Origin: Vibrio gallicus
GTDB taxonomy: Bacteria; Pseudomonadota; Gammaproteobacteria; Enterobacterales; Vibrionaceae
Direction of reading: 5' to 3'
Length of the DNA: 64,000 nucleotides
Assembly (NCBI RefSeq): GCF_024346875.1
Contig: NZ_AP024871.1
Coordinates: 1,116,001 to 1,180,000, forward strand
Both the position numbers and the translations under genes were made by a program. Below are positions 9,025 through 19,762 of the stretch, piece by piece. Each line of letters begins with the position of its first letter. The first letter of the stretch is position 1. The notes below the pieces were generated by a model. That model had not been told where the DNA came from. It made no database searches and saw only the letters and a program-made list of their open reading frames with translations.

Positions 9025-9507
9025 TTACAATGCCTTTAGCATCCACACGTCACACATATTGTGTAGTGTCCCTTCTAGTGGTGCAGATAAATGCTTAAAG
9101 CCAAGCTTTTCATAAAGACGTACCGCCGAGTCCATATTAGACAAGGTATCTAGGTAGCATTGAGTAAAGCCTTGCTCTTTAGCAAACTCTAAACAGTGAT
9201 TAGAAAGGGCTTTACCTAGACCGAGACCTCTTGCACCCTCAAGTAAGAACAGTTTTTTTAGCTCGCAGGTAGATGAGCCTTGCGTAAATGGAGCGACGCC
9301 GCAACCGCCAACTACAACACCATCTTTGAGTGCTACAAAGTAACGACTATTATTATCTAGTGTGTAGTATTGACTCATGTTCTCTACTTCTGGATCGGAA
9401 GGTCCATAGCCTTCGCCCACTGCACCAAATTCTTCGCCAACTTTCTTGATTACTTGTTTGACTACAGGGTCAAACTCAGGGTTTATACTTACTATTTCTA
9501 AAGACAT
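9025..9507 (-). CDS. GNAT-family N-acetyltransferase
   Basis: A 160-residue protein with the GNAT fold. The acetyl-CoA binding motif A is visible as LFLLEGARGLGLGKALSNHCLEFAKEQGF (the RGLGLGK pyrophosphate loop), preceded by beta-4 (YFVALKDGVVVGGCGVAPF) and followed by CYLDTLSNMDSAVRLYEKLGFKHL. It should transfer an acetyl group from acetyl-CoA to an amine; the substrate cannot be told. It stands alone, with 46 bp to the LysR gene downstream on the same strand, so the two could be co-transcribed. Confidence 0.88.
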   Translation of the reverse strand: MSLEIVSINPEFDPVVKQVIKKVGEEFGAVGEGYGPSDPEVENMSQYYTLDNNSRYFVALKDGVVVGGCGVAPFTQGSSTCELKKLFLLEGARGLGLGKALSNHCLEFAKEQGFTQCYLDTLSNMDSAVRLYEKLGFKHLSAPLEGTLHNMCDVWMLKAL

Positions 9508-9744
9508 GATGTTTCCTCACTTTCTATGGTCTGATCCAATCTGTAGTAACAAGTTACCGTTATTATTGGGCATAGAGAAATGGATAAAATGACTACTTGC
9601 TATGAATTTTTATCAAGTCTAGCAGAAATGTAGGAATTATTATCATTCCTATAGCGTTTAATATAGAGAGGTTTTCACTTGTTAGTGGCGTGGGTTTGGT
9701 AAATACTCAGTGGTTAATAAGAGTACCAATGTTAGGGATAATAG

Positions 9745-10581
9745 ATGAGTAATGTGATGGTTGATTGTGACTGGTTAAATACGCATTTAGGAGATAAACA
9801 CTTAGTGTTGCTAGATGCCTTTATGTTGAAGATTGTGGGTAAAGAGCCGATTGAGTATTCAGAATTTATAACTATTCCAGGCGCGTTGCCATTGGATATT
9901 GAAAGTGATTTTTGTGACAACCAATCCGCCCAATTACACGCACTTCCTACACCGCAACAGTTTACCAAGCAGCTGCAAAAGCTGGGCATTAATAACCAAA
10001 CTAAGGTTGTGATCTTTGATAACCAAGGTATCTATAGTGCGCCTCGTGCGTGGTGGACGTTTAAGGTTATGGGTTTTGATAATGTCTGGGTATTAGACGG
10101 TGGCCTGCCAGCATGGATTGAGAAGGGATACCCAACTAGCTCGGCATATGCCCAAGAGACTAATAGCGGTGACTTTGCTGCAAGCTATAGCCCAGATAAA
10201 GTAATCGATTATAAAGCGCTACTATCAGATCTAAACAATGCACAACAGTTGCTGGTGGATGCTAGGGGCCGTGCCAGATTTAATGCCGAAGTTGCTGAGC
10301 CGAGACCCGGCGTCAGGGCGGGGCGGATACCTAATTCCGTGAATCTTCCATTTGCTTCATTAATGGATGGGAATAGATTCAAATCAAAGCAAGCGTTATC
10401 TGAGCTTTTCTTTGAAATTGGCGCCTCTAATGTTCAGCGTTTGGTGTTCTCATGTGGCTCAGGCATTACGGCTTGTATCTTGATACTAGCCGCCCATGAA
10501 ATTGGGCTATCAGATACTATTTTATATGATGGGTCCTGGGCAGAGTGGGGCTCCAATGAAGCACTACCGTTAGCGGATTAA
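9745..10581 (+). CDS. sseA: 3-mercaptopyruvate/thiosulfate sulfurtransferase
   Basis: A 278-residue tandem rhodanese. The N-terminal inactive rhodanese domain covers about residues 5-125 (APRAWWTFKVMGFDNVWVLDGGLPAW) and the active one about 150-275. The catalytic loop reads CGSGITA with the cysteine at residue 237, the number and motif (CGSGVTA) of E. coli SseA, which marks 3-mercaptopyruvate rather than thiosulfate preference. The enzyme moves sulfur from mercaptopyruvate to cyanide or thiols in the cytoplasm. It is a single gene, convergent with the small gene at 10619. Confidence 0.9.
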   Translation: MSNVMVDCDWLNTHLGDKHLVLLDAFMLKIVGKEPIEYSEFITIPGALPLDIESDFCDNQSAQLHALPTPQQFTKQLQKLGINNQTKVVIFDNQGIYSAPRAWWTFKVMGFDNVWVLDGGLPAWIEKGYPTSSAYAQETNSGDFAASYSPDKVIDYKALLSDLNNAQQLLVDARGRARFNAEVAEPRPGVRAGRIPNSVNLPFASLMDGNRFKSKQALSELFFEIGASNVQRLVFSCGSGITACILILAAHEIGLSDTILYDGSWAEWGSNEALPLAD

Positions 10582-10618
10582 GTCGCTCAGATTATCAAAA
10601 CCTGACCTGTATATTTAC

Positions 10619-10864
10619 TTATTCCTTCAGCTTGTGACCCGTCTTCTTCGCAAGCTTTTGTATAGCTTGGGCAAATGTTGTTGTCCCGCTCTTAGTTTGA
10701 ACCTGCATCACCTTGTAGCCCATGTTTTCTAGCGCTTGGCGTTCAGTTAAAACAGCTTCATCATCTTGTTGACTGCCGTGTATGGGCTGATGAATGTAAC
10801 AACCTTCAAGTTGACCATCTTCGACCAGTTGGTGGTGTTTCAATGTATTAATATCAAAATTCAT
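10619..10864 (-). CDS. Small conserved hypothetical protein
   Basis: An 81-residue soluble protein (MNFDINTLKHHQLVEDGQLE...). I chose the ATG at 10864, which has AAGAG about 8 bp upstream, over a GTG at 10912 that adds 16 residues lying across a small hairpin (GTGGC-AAAG-GCCAC). The predicted fold is mixed alpha/beta, with a Lys-rich C-terminus (QKLAKKTGHKLKE). I do not recognise the family. It is convergent with sseA, with only 37 bp between stops and no clear terminator. Confidence 0.6.
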   Translation of the reverse strand: MNFDINTLKHHQLVEDGQLEGCYIHQPIHGSQQDDEAVLTERQALENMGYKVMQVQTKSGTTTFAQAIQKLAKKTGHKLKE

Positions 10865-11221
10865 AGTAACTCTTTTAAATAAAAATGGGGGAGTCTGTGT
10901 GGCAAAGGCCACAAATATCTATAATTTTACCGTTTCTACCATAAAGGATTGTAACCAACCATAGAAATCTAATCTAAATACAATATTCCAACGGTATGTT
11001 ATGGGGTAGGGCTTTCCTTTGAAAGGGGCGGCACTGAACTAGTCAGTGCGCTTAGCTAGCACTTTAATGAAGTTGGCCTGTGGTATAGCCTAAATTACTA
11101 TTTAGCTAGTTACTTAAAGGATTATATAACTGCTACCTAAGTGGTTAAGTTTACGATGCCTTAAGAGTCAGAGGTAATTGTGGAAACCTCAGGTGCCAAA
11201 TTTGTAGTTTCTCACATTTTT
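10865..11221. other. Non-coding stretch with short inverted repeats
   Basis: There is no gene here. It holds GTGGC-AAAG-GCCAC near 10900, CTTTC-CTTT-GAAAG just before 11030, and the perfect stem GCACTGA (11031-11037)/TCAGTGC (11043-11049) with loop ACTAG. The last two stand side by side like a small structured RNA, but no promoter or T-run supports one. Confidence 0.3.
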
Positions 11222-11701
11222 CTATAATGCATTCATTACCTTTGTTTTTGCCACACGGTCATGCAGGGCAAGTTTCTGCTTACCAAAGATCATCAGAAAG
11301 TTAGCTGTCCCTAATAGAGCGCCGATAATAGGGATGTAATAAAGAACTGTCATAAATAAATAGCGCTTGAAGATCAGCTGTTGGACACTTATAGGGCTAC
11401 CATCAGTATTAACAACTTTTATCTTTAATAGCTTCTTACCAACAGTTTGGCCTGATGCTTTAAGCAATTTCCAGTTAATTGCGCAATAGCAACTAAAAGT
11501 AAATACGAACATTATTATTTCATACTCAAACGAAGGGGGCACTTGAGGGTCTTGAGCGAGCCCATCGAATCCATCCATGAAATACATTAGCGGTACAGTG
11601 AAAAGAAGAATAATAAGCGTATCAATAAGCCATGCTGAAAAACGGGACCTGCGTGATGCTAGCAAATACGGATTCTCTGGTATTTCTTCCATAAATTTCA
11701 T
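11222..11701 (-). CDS. RDD-family membrane protein
   Basis: A 159-residue inner-membrane protein with the RDD signature: an Arg near the start of TM1 (SRRSRFSAWLIDTLIILLFTVPLMYF, residues about 17-42), then TM2 (about 58-78), the conserved cytoplasmic SGQTVGKKLLKIKVVNTDG (about 85-103), and TM3 (about 113-137). RDD proteins are poorly understood; some have been linked to ion exchange. The C-terminal AKTKVMNAL is polar. The gene is monocistronic, just beside the repeat-flanked transposase on the other strand. Confidence 0.85.
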   Translation of the reverse strand: MKFMEEIPENPYLLASRRSRFSAWLIDTLIILLFTVPLMYFMDGFDGLAQDPQVPPSFEYEIIMFVFTFSCYCAINWKLLKASGQTVGKKLLKIKVVNTDGSPISVQQLIFKRYLFMTVLYYIPIIGALLGTANFLMIFGKQKLALHDRVAKTKVMNAL

Positions 11702-11871
11702 TCCTTTTCGTTGCCCAGGCTCAGTCGGCTAACACTTTAATATTGTGCCAGCACCAGTCCATATATTCAGCATATCTCAAATATTATACCTAACCAAACT
11801 CAAACATATGCATATAATGCAATACGGATCTGATTTCTAGCTGAAAATCATGCAACAAATATTGCTTCCTA

Positions 11872-11912
11872 AGATTACTGGACACCCAACAAGAAGATTA
11901 CTGGACACCCAA
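11872..11912 (+). repeat. Left pair of 18-bp direct repeats
   Basis: Two identical copies of AGATTACTGGACACCCAA (11872-11889 and 11895-11912), five bases apart, just upstream of the Y1 transposase. The core is the reverse complement of the right-hand repeats. Confidence 0.9.
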
Positions 11913-11979
11913 AGATTGACGTCTCTTGATCCCGCAACTAACCTTAAGTGATGCATAGCGCACCTCGGAGGTAGTTGTT

Positions 11980-12978
11980 ATGACCCAATCTCGACAGTCT
12001 CAAGTCTCCCTTTCTGATACCCCTTATTACCATTGTATCTCGCGTTGTGTTCGTCGAGCCTATCTGTGTGGCGACGATAAATATACAGGGCAATCATATG
12101 AGCACCGTCGAGCATGGGTGGTTGAGCGGATGCATTATTTGTCGACGGTATTTAGTATGGATATCTGCGCCTATGCGGTGATGTCAAATCATTATCACAT
12201 TGTGTTGCATGTCGATGAGCAATTAAATCAACAGCTTAGTGATGAAGAGGTCTGCTGGAAATGGGGGCAGTTATACTCACTTCCCGTATTAGTTCAGCGC
12301 TGGCTAAGAAAACAAACCTGCGTTGGAATTGAAAGTGAAACAGCTCTTAGTATCATCAATGATTGGCGAGAGCGCCTGATTGATATTTCATGGTTTATGC
12401 GTAGCTTAAATGAGTTTATTGCACGCAAAGCCAACGCAGAAGATGACTGCTCCGGAAGGTTTTGGGAGGGGCGGTTTAAGTCTCAAGCGTTACTTGATGA
12501 AGAAGCCTTATTAACGTGCATGGCTTATGTCGATTTGAACCCCATACGCGCAGGCATCAACGACAGCATCGAAGCGTCTGAATACACCTCCGTTTATGAA
12601 CGAGTTCATGGCGTGTCACATCAAGATGAACAGCAAAGCGAGCCCCCTTGTAACAAGAAGGCATTATTTGGTTTTGTTGGCGATACCAGTGAGTCTGAGC
12701 AGTGTGGCATTCCGTATTCATTACTCGATTATATTGAGCTAGTGGATTGGAGTGGTCGTACTATTCGAAATGATAAACCCGGTGCAATTGTCGCTTCACA
12801 CCCTAAACTACTGCACTCACTCGGCTTAGATACCGAGACTTGGATGAGCTTAGCCAGTAATTTTGGTAAAGATTATCAAGGAGCGGTTGGAACACTGGAT
12901 GAGTTGGCGTTATTTGCAGAGCACACAGGTAGGCGATGGATAGCCAAAAAGAACCAACTGCGACGATGTTTGCACTGA
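11980..12978 (+). CDS. REP-associated tyrosine transposase (Y1/HUH family)
   Basis: A 332-residue single-strand transposase. The HUH motif is seen as SNHYHIV (His71 and His73) and the likely nucleophile lies in CMAYVDLNPIRAGI, the Y-x-x-x-N-P-x-R-A-G motif of RAYT enzymes. It is longer than the classic 150-200-residue RAYT because of a C-terminal part (after about residue 205) of unknown role. A good ribosome site (GGAGG) precedes the ATG. It presumably acts on the TGGACACCC-type repeats that flank it. The reading frame is intact. Confidence 0.88.
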   Translation: MTQSRQSQVSLSDTPYYHCISRCVRRAYLCGDDKYTGQSYEHRRAWVVERMHYLSTVFSMDICAYAVMSNHYHIVLHVDEQLNQQLSDEEVCWKWGQLYSLPVLVQRWLRKQTCVGIESETALSIINDWRERLIDISWFMRSLNEFIARKANAEDDCSGRFWEGRFKSQALLDEEALLTCMAYVDLNPIRAGINDSIEASEYTSVYERVHGVSHQDEQQSEPPCNKKALFGFVGDTSESEQCGIPYSLLDYIELVDWSGRTIRNDKPGAIVASHPKLLHSLGLDTETWMSLASNFGKDYQGAVGTLDELALFAEHTGRRWIAKKNQLRRCLH

Positions 12979-13174
12979 CCACTCGCTCTATTTACTCATA
13001 TTCACAGCACATCTTTATTAATTAGCTTAGCTAACGACACAGCACGCCTTGAATTCCCCAATTTACGTATTTTAATGTCAATTTCACAGCACTGATCAAC
13101 ATTTATCCGATTTTAACGCATTATCTCACGCTTCACCTTGTAATGGTTAAGTATCGTTCTGATTATCATAATTA

Positions 13175-13226
13175 TTGGGTGTCCAGTTCTACTCTTGGGT
13201 GTCCAGTTCTACTTCCAGTTCTACTC
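13175..13226 (+). repeat. Right cluster of 20-bp tandem repeats
   Basis: TTGGGTGTCCAGTTCTACT(C/T) occurs twice in direct tandem (13175-13194, 13195-13214), followed by a third copy missing its first eight bases (13215-13226). It is inverted relative to the left cluster. Confidence 0.9.
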
Positions 13227-13237
13227 TCTTCTAAAGT

Positions 13238-13269
13238 GAAAAGGGAACTAACGGTACGGTTAGTTCCCT
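13238..13269 (-). terminator. Terminator of the YadA-like gene
   Basis: A perfect 11-bp stem AGGGAACTAAC (13242-13252)/GTTAGTTCCCT (13259-13269) with a 6-nt loop. On the minus strand it is followed by TTTTC; on the plus strand by AAAATTG. It ends transcription of the gene at 13339-14400 and separates it from the transposase repeats. Confidence 0.8.
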
Positions 13270-13315
13270 AAAATTGTCTATCTAGGATGTGGCTTATTTA
13301 TGGATGAGTACCTTA

Positions 13316-13355
13316 GGATTAAAACTCATATCCAAGGATTAAAACTCATATCCAA
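13316..13355. repeat. 20-bp tandem duplication across the stop codon
   Basis: GGATTAAAACTCATATCCAA occurs twice head to tail (13316-13335, 13336-13355). The copy at 13336 encodes the last codons of the YadA-like protein (GYEF-stop); the other copy repeats the same codons and stop just downstream. Confidence 0.92.
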
Positions 13356-14400
13356 CACCTGCGTATGCGCTCATTGATTCTGTTGCAGTGTCATACGCGC
13401 CACCAAGTTTTGCCGTAAAGTGCTCAGTAAATCGCTCACCCACACCTACCGCAACTGCTTGGGCGTCGCCGTGGTAACCAACTGCTGTGGTTACCGTGAA
13501 GTGACCAACGCCATACGGGTCTACTAGGCCAGCAAAAGCGGCGGACTCTGCGTATGCACCATCTACATTTTTCGCCATTTGCTCAAAGTCTTTACGAAGG
13601 TCTTTAAGATCCGCACTGTTTTGCGCCACTTTTTCTGAGTTCTGCTCAACCAAGGCGCGGTTGCGCTCTGCTAAATTCTCTGCATGTGCAGCTTGATTAC
13701 TAACGGTAGCTACTTGTTTTTGTTGATTACTCAGAGCCTGTGTATGTGTATCCAGAGTGTGCTGATGCTGCGCTAATACGGCTTCATCACGTTCAACCAT
13801 AGCGCGATTCTCTAGCGCTCGATGTGCATTCTCAGCTACACCTTGAGAGTTATTATGAGTGGTTTGGGTATTAGCGGTAACTTGTACACCTTGACGCTCA
13901 AGATTGGCTCTGTTTTCCAATGTGTGACCGGCATTTTCTGTCAATTGCTGACGCTGTGACTCTTGCTGCTTTTGAACACGTCCTAGCCACTGGTTGCTAT
14001 TATGAGAAGTCTCAGCGTTACCTACAGCAGCGCGGTGGTTTGAGTCTGCTTGCTGCTGCACCTGTCCTAACCATTGGTTGTTATTATGAGAAGTCTCAGC
14101 GTTACCTACAGCAGCGCGGTGGTTTGAGTCTGCTTGTTGCTGCACCTGTCCTAGCCATTGGTTGTTATTATGGGAAGTCTCAGCGTTGCCCACAGTAGCT
14201 CGTCGATTGGATTCTGCTAGTGTTGCGGTGTCGGCATTTGCGAGTCTATTTTGAGTGATTAATCGCTCTTCTGCGCCTGCGGTTGAGTATGAATAGGTTT
14301 TAAGATCGTGTAATTGCTGTTCTAGTGTTTGAGCGGCCAGAGCGTTAACTGAAACAGAAGCAACTGACAGAGCAAGTAAGGTTTTAGTGACTGTTTTCAT
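13339..14400 (-). CDS. YadA-type trimeric autotransporter-like surface protein
   Basis: A 353-residue protein. A Sec signal peptide (MKTVTKTLLALSVASVSVNALAA) leads to a long polar, coiled-coil-type stalk with three near-identical 28-residue repeats (NHRAAVGNAETSHNNNQWLG...) and then looser repeats (ENRA..ER, THNNSQ). It ends in a YadA-like membrane anchor of about 70 residues (AFAGLVDPYGVGHFTVTTAVGYHGDAQAVAVGVGERF ... YAGVGYEF) with a terminal Phe. The start at 14400 is chosen because the signal peptide begins there and AGGAAT lies upstream; a start at 14478 would put 26 polar residues before it. It is a likely adhesin or surface fibre, unusually short for the class. Confidence 0.8.
   Translation of the reverse strand: MKTVTKTLLALSVASVSVNALAAQTLEQQLHDLKTYSYSTAGAEERLITQNRLANADTATLAESNRRATVGNAETSHNNNQWLGQVQQQADSNHRAAVGNAETSHNNNQWLGQVQQQADSNHRAAVGNAETSHNSNQWLGRVQKQQESQRQQLTENAGHTLENRANLERQGVQVTANTQTTHNNSQGVAENAHRALENRAMVERDEAVLAQHQHTLDTHTQALSNQQKQVATVSNQAAHAENLAERNRALVEQNSEKVAQNSADLKDLRKDFEQMAKNVDGAYAESAAFAGLVDPYGVGHFTVTTAVGYHGDAQAVAVGVGERFTEHFTAKLGGAYDTATESMSAYAGVGYEF
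13991..14242 (-). repeat. Three 84-bp in-frame repeats
   Basis: A unit of 84 bp (28 codons) occurs three times in the stalk of the YadA-like gene; the marker TGGTTG recurs at 13991, 14075 and 14159. Copies two and three differ at only a few bases. The repeats could expand or contract in frame. Confidence 0.88.
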
Positions 14401-14833
14401 AATATAATTCCTGTTTGATTCCAAAATTCTTTCTGCGCCCTGAGCCTTGTTTGTAAGCTCAACCTGTGGGGCATGCATTTAATTTAGGTGTTTTCAGTTG
14501 CTCAGAAAAACGACATTTAGGAATGTTAAGTGTGAATTAATTTCATGCTATATAGGTTGGGTAGTATATTTGCGCATTGACTATTAATCATGAAAACAGA
14601 GAAATATATGGTTTCTAAAAGGGCTGGCTTGGGGCTCCCAAGATAATAGTGGTTTACGATTTTTTGTATAGGGACGGGTCTATGTGGATACATAGGGAAG
14701 CTCTTGCTTTTGCCGCGTTATGTTTTGTAACTCGATGATGAAACACTAATAACTGCGATTGCCTCGGAGCGCGTTTTATAACGGCTCCGAATGCAAGTAA
14801 TATAGGGTTGCCCGCTTGCTATATATATGTGGG
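14401..14833. other. Intergenic region between the YadA-like gene and the sugar dehydrogenase
   Basis: There is no gene. The stem TCGGAGC (14764-14770)/GCTCCGA (14784-14790) downstream of the sugar dehydrogenase may help end its transcript, though no T-run follows on the minus strand. The half near 14401-14560 should hold the promoter of the YadA-like gene. No operator was recognised. Confidence 0.4.
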
Positions 14834-15919
14834 CTAGGGCAAGATTCTCATTACTTTGCCACTATCGGTTGTTATATAAAGGTAGTCATCGGGTGATAAC
14901 TGTATATCGCGAATTCGCTCTCCCAAGTCCTCAAATAAACGCTGCTCTTCTATTAAATTGTCGGCGTCGATTTTGATAACGTTGAGGTGGGTAAGCTTTA
15001 AAGCGCCAGCGAGTAACTTGCCGTTAAGATCAGGGTAGCGTTTACCGCGATAGATAATCAGTGAAGAGGGAGCAATAGATGGGGTATAAACTAGTGCGGG
15101 GGCTGTGATGCCTTGCTGGTATTTTGAATCACCTACCATCAAAGGTCCCCAGTATTCTTTACCATGAGAAGTTATTGGCCAGCCGTAATTATTTCCTTTC
15201 TCAATCTTGTTTATTTCGTCCCCACCACGCGGACCGTGTTCTATTGCCCATAGTGTTTTTGTCTGTGAATCAAAGGTTATACCTTGTGGATTCCTATGCC
15301 CATAACTCCAAATTTCAGCCAACGCGTGTTTGTCGTTTATGAATGGGTTGTCGCTAGGTACGGAACCATCGCCGTTAATGCGAACAATGGTAGCAGCATG
15401 ATTAGATGTGTCTTGGCCGTTGTCTCTATTGCCTCTATCTCCAATGGAAAAATAAAGCTTACCTTCGTTATCAAATACAATACGGCTACCAAAATGTCGT
15501 CCAGTATTTGAGTGAGATTGAGTCACTAGAATGTGTTTAAAGTTGGTGAGCGATCCCTTGCTATAGGTTGCCGAGGCGAGGATAGTACTCGGGCCCTGCT
15601 TATCCTTTTGACTATAGGTGATAAATAGTTGGTTCTTGTTTTGTGGGTTGAAGGCTAAGTCGAGCAGCCCACCTTGACCAGCTGCATATACATCTTGAGG
15701 TTTGTATAGGGCCTTGATATTTCCTGATGGGATGTCGAGCTCTACGATAGAGCCATTACGCTCGCTAATAACAGCGGTATTACTATCTACAAACTCGATT
15801 GACCAAGGCACTTTTAATCCAGTGGCAACGGTTTGCAAAGTATAGGCGTGGCTTAGATTTGCATAGCCCAGTGTTCCCAACGTCAATGCCAGTAAATAGC
15901 CTTTCTTCATGCCTAACAT
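14834..15919 (-). CDS. PQQ-dependent soluble aldose dehydrogenase-like protein
   Basis: A 361-residue secreted protein of the glucose/sorbosone dehydrogenase family (E. coli YliI/Asd type), a six-bladed beta-propeller that oxidises sugars with pyrroloquinoline quinone. A signal peptide ends near LSHA (residue about 25). Family motifs are GLKVPWSIEF, GQGGLLDLAFNP, GRHFGSRIVFD, GDRGNRDNGQD, IWSYGHRNPQG and EHGPRGGDEIN, so the PQQ/calcium-site blades seem present. The first ATG (15919) has AGGA 8 bp upstream and is preferred over an ATG three codons later. Whether this organism makes PQQ cannot be told here. The gene is divergent from pheS. Confidence 0.88.
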   Translation of the reverse strand: MLGMKKGYLLALTLGTLGYANLSHAYTLQTVATGLKVPWSIEFVDSNTAVISERNGSIVELDIPSGNIKALYKPQDVYAAGQGGLLDLAFNPQNKNQLFITYSQKDKQGPSTILASATYSKGSLTNFKHILVTQSHSNTGRHFGSRIVFDNEGKLYFSIGDRGNRDNGQDTSNHAATIVRINGDGSVPSDNPFINDKHALAEIWSYGHRNPQGITFDSQTKTLWAIEHGPRGGDEINKIEKGNNYGWPITSHGKEYWGPLMVGDSKYQQGITAPALVYTPSIAPSSLIIYRGKRYPDLNGKLLAGALKLTHLNVIKIDADNLIEEQRLFEDLGERIRDIQLSPDDYLYITTDSGKVMRILP

Positions 15920-17306
<1,387 letters not shown>

Positions 17307-17323
17307 TCCAGAGGCACAATTAG

Positions 17324-19711
17324 ATGAAATTCAGTGAATCATGGCTTCGTCAGTGGGTTAGCCCTGCGGTTACTACTGACGAACTAACACACCAAATCAC
17401 CATGGCTGGCCTAGAGGTAGACGACGTTCTTCCTGTAGCTGGCGAGTTTACCGGCGTTAAAGTAGGTAAAGTTGTTGAGTGTGGTCAGCACCCTGATGCT
17501 GACAAACTGCGCGTAACTAAAGTAGATGTTGGCGCTGAAGAATTGCTCGATATCGTATGTGGCGCATCAAACTGCCGCCAAGGTATCCTAGTTGCTGTCG
17601 CAACTGTGGGTGCTGTTCTACCAGGCGATTTCAAAATCAAGAAAGCAAAACTGCGTGGCCAACCGTCACACGGCATGCTGTGTTCATTTACTGAGCTAGG
17701 TATCGACATCGAGTCTGATGGCATCATGGAGCTACCTGAAACAGCGGTAATCGGTACTGATTTCCGTGAGTTCTTAGACCTAAACGACGTAACAGTCGAT
17801 GTTGATCTAACAGCGAACCGTGCGGATTGCTTTAGCATCCGTGGTCTAGCTCGTGAAGTTGGCGTTCTAAACCGTGAAGCGGTTAAAGAGCCTGAGTTCG
17901 CAGCAGTAGCTGCAAGCATTCAAGACACAGTTTCTGTTGAAGTTAAAGCGCCGCAAGCGTGTCCACGTTACCTTGGCCGTGTGATTAAGAACGTAAACGT
18001 TAAAGCCTCTTCTCCTATCTGGATGCAAGAGAAGTTGCGTCGCTGTGGCATTCGCTCTATCGACCCAATCGTTGATATCACTAACTACGTGATGCTAGAG
18101 CAAGGCCAACCAATGCACGCATTCGATCTGAGCAAGATTGAAGGTGGCATCGTGGTTCGTATGGCTGAGCAAGACGAGAAACTGACTCTTCTTGATGGCA
18201 ACGAAGCCAAGCTAAACGCAGATACATTGGTTATTGCTGACCACAACCAAGCGCTAGCGATTGCAGGCGTATTTGGTGGTGAAGGTTCTGGCGTAACGAC
18301 AGAAACGACAGACGTATTGCTTGAGAGCGCATTCTTTGCACCGGATCATATCCGTGGCCGTGCTCGCGCTTACGGTTTGCACACTGATTCTTCTATGCGT
18401 TTTGAGCGTGGTGTGGATTACGCACTACAGCACAAAGCAATGGAGCGCGCGACTCAGCTACTAGTTGAGATCTGTGGCGGTGACGTTGCACCTATCGCGG
18501 GCGTTGAATCTGAAGCAGACCTTCCAAAAGCAAACACAGTCGCTCTTCGTCGCGCTAAGCTAGACAGCCTACTAGGTCACTCTATCTCTGATGCAGACGT
18601 GGTTGAGATCCTTGAGCGTCTTGGCTGCACAGTTGAAACTACTGATGCAGGCTGGAACGCGGTTGCTCCAACATGGCGCTTTGATATCGCTATCGAAGAA
18701 GACTTGATTGAAGAAGTTGGCCGTATCTTTGGCTACAACAACATTCCAAATCAAGCGCCAATGGCGGCTCTTACAATGAACGACCACAAAGAGGCAAACC
18801 AGCCACTTAAACGTGTTCGTGATTTGCTAGTAGATCGTGGCTACCACGAAGCAGTCACTTATAGCTTTGTAGAGCCTGAGCAGCAAAAGCTTATCGAACC
18901 AAACATTGAACCTTTGATCCTGCCATTCCCAATCTCTGCCGATATGTCAGCGATGCGCGTGCAGCTTATCCAAGGTCTATTGAACACAGTTGTTCATAAC
19001 CAAAAGCGCCAGCAACCACGCGTACGTCTATTTGAATCAGGTCTGCGTTTTATTCCTGATGCAAATGCTGAGAACGGCATGCGTCAAGAGTCGATGCTAG
19101 CGGGCGTTCTTGCGGGTACTCGCAGCGAAGAGCATTGGGACATTGAAACCAACACCGTAGATTTCTTCGATCTTAAAGGTGACCTAGAAGCCGTTCTAGA
19201 GCTAACGTGTGATGACAAAGCGTACAGCTTTGCGGCAACCCAGCACCCAGCACTTCACCCAGGACAAGCCGCAGCTATCATCCTAGACGGTAAAGAAGTG
19301 GGCGTAATTGGTACGGTTCACCCAGAGCTTGAGCGCAAGTTTGGTCTTAACGGCCGTACTATTGTGTTTGAACTTGAGTGGTCTGCAATTGCAACTCGCG
19401 TATTGCCTGAAGCCGTAGCGGTATCTAAGTTCCCTGCCAACCGTCGCGACATCGCGCTTGTTGTTGATGAAGCTGTGGCTTCTGGTGACGTGGTTGCAGC
19501 TTGTGTTGCCAACGGCGGCGAACTGCTAACCGATGCAAAACTGTTTGATCTTTACCAAGGTAAAGGCGTTGAGGAAGGTAAGAAGAGCCTTGCTATCGCG
19601 TTAACGCTTCAATCCGTTGAGCGTACCCTTGAAGAGGCTGATATTGCAAGCTCTGTTGATGCTGTAGTTGCTGCTGTTACTGAGCAATTTGCTGCAACAC
19701 TGCGCGACTAA
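17324..19711 (+). CDS. pheT: Phenylalanine--tRNA ligase beta subunit
   Basis: The 795-residue beta subunit (E. coli 795). Domains in order are the N-terminal core ([21 protein letters not shown]), an EMAP/tRNA-binding OB fold ([24 protein letters not shown]), the B3/B4 editing region ([30 protein letters not shown]), B5 (about 400-475), an inactive class II-like core, and the C-terminal ferredoxin-like anticodon-binding domain ([19 protein letters not shown]...). It completes the enzyme and edits misacylated Tyr-tRNA-Phe. A strong terminator follows, so ihfA is not in the same short operon. Confidence 0.98.
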   Translation: MKFSESWLRQWVSPAVTTDELTHQITMAGLEVDDVLPVAGEFTGVKVGKVVECGQHPDADKLRVTKVDVGAEELLDIVCGASNCRQGILVAVATVGAVLPGDFKIKKAKLRGQPSHGMLCSFTELGIDIESDGIMELPETAVIGTDFREFLDLNDVTVDVDLTANRADCFSIRGLAREVGVLNREAVKEPEFAAVAASIQDTVSVEVKAPQACPRYLGRVIKNVNVKASSPIWMQEKLRRCGIRSIDPIVDITNYVMLEQGQPMHAFDLSKIEGGIVVRMAEQDEKLTLLDGNEAKLNADTLVIADHNQALAIAGVFGGEGSGVTTETTDVLLESAFFAPDHIRGRARAYGLHTDSSMRFERGVDYALQHKAMERATQLLVEICGGDVAPIAGVESEADLPKANTVALRRAKLDSLLGHSISDADVVEILERLGCTVETTDAGWNAVAPTWRFDIAIEEDLIEEVGRIFGYNNIPNQAPMAALTMNDHKEANQPLKRVRDLLVDRGYHEAVTYSFVEPEQQKLIEPNIEPLILPFPISADMSAMRVQLIQGLLNTVVHNQKRQQPRVRLFESGLRFIPDANAENGMRQESMLAGVLAGTRSEEHWDIETNTVDFFDLKGDLEAVLELTCDDKAYSFAATQHPALHPGQAAAIILDGKEVGVIGTVHPELERKFGLNGRTIVFELEWSAIATRVLPEAVAVSKFPANRRDIALVVDEAVASGDVVAACVANGGELLTDAKLFDLYQGKGVEEGKKSLAIALTLQSVERTLEEADIASSVDAVVAAVTEQFAATLRD

Positions 19712-19731
19712 TATCGCAACGTAATTGTTGG

Positions 19732-19762
19732 AAAGGGAGCCTTATTTAGGCTCCCTTTTTTT
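19732..19762 (+). terminator. Rho-independent terminator of pheST
   Basis: Stem GGGAGCC (19735-19741)/GGCTCCC (19749-19755) with a 7-nt loop, then seven T. It lies 23 bp after the pheT stop. Confidence 0.95.

Larger units (their letters stand above)
11872..13226 (+). mobile_element. REP-associated (RAYT-like) transposase unit with inverted flanking repeats
   Basis: The transposase gene at 11980-12978 lies between two clusters of one short repeat in opposite orientation. Left: AGATTACTGGACACCCAA at 11872-11889 and again at 11895-11912. Right: TTGGGTGTCCAGTTCTACT at 13175-13193 and 13195-13213, plus a partial third copy (CCAGTTCTACTC, 13215-13226). The common core is CTGGACACCCAA. Such a layout, Y1 transposase plus short palindrome-type repeats in pairs, is that of REP-associated tyrosine transposases. 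Exact ends are not known. Confidence 0.7.

Noticed and set aside
11031..11049. Small RNA or terminator at the 11.03-kb hairpin
   Set aside because: The stem is perfect, but there is no T-run, no clear promoter and no adjacent gene end.
13920..14198. Open frame on the plus strand in the YadA-like repeats
   Set aside because: It is a repetitive antisense shadow of the 84-bp repeats, with no ribosome site or family likeness.
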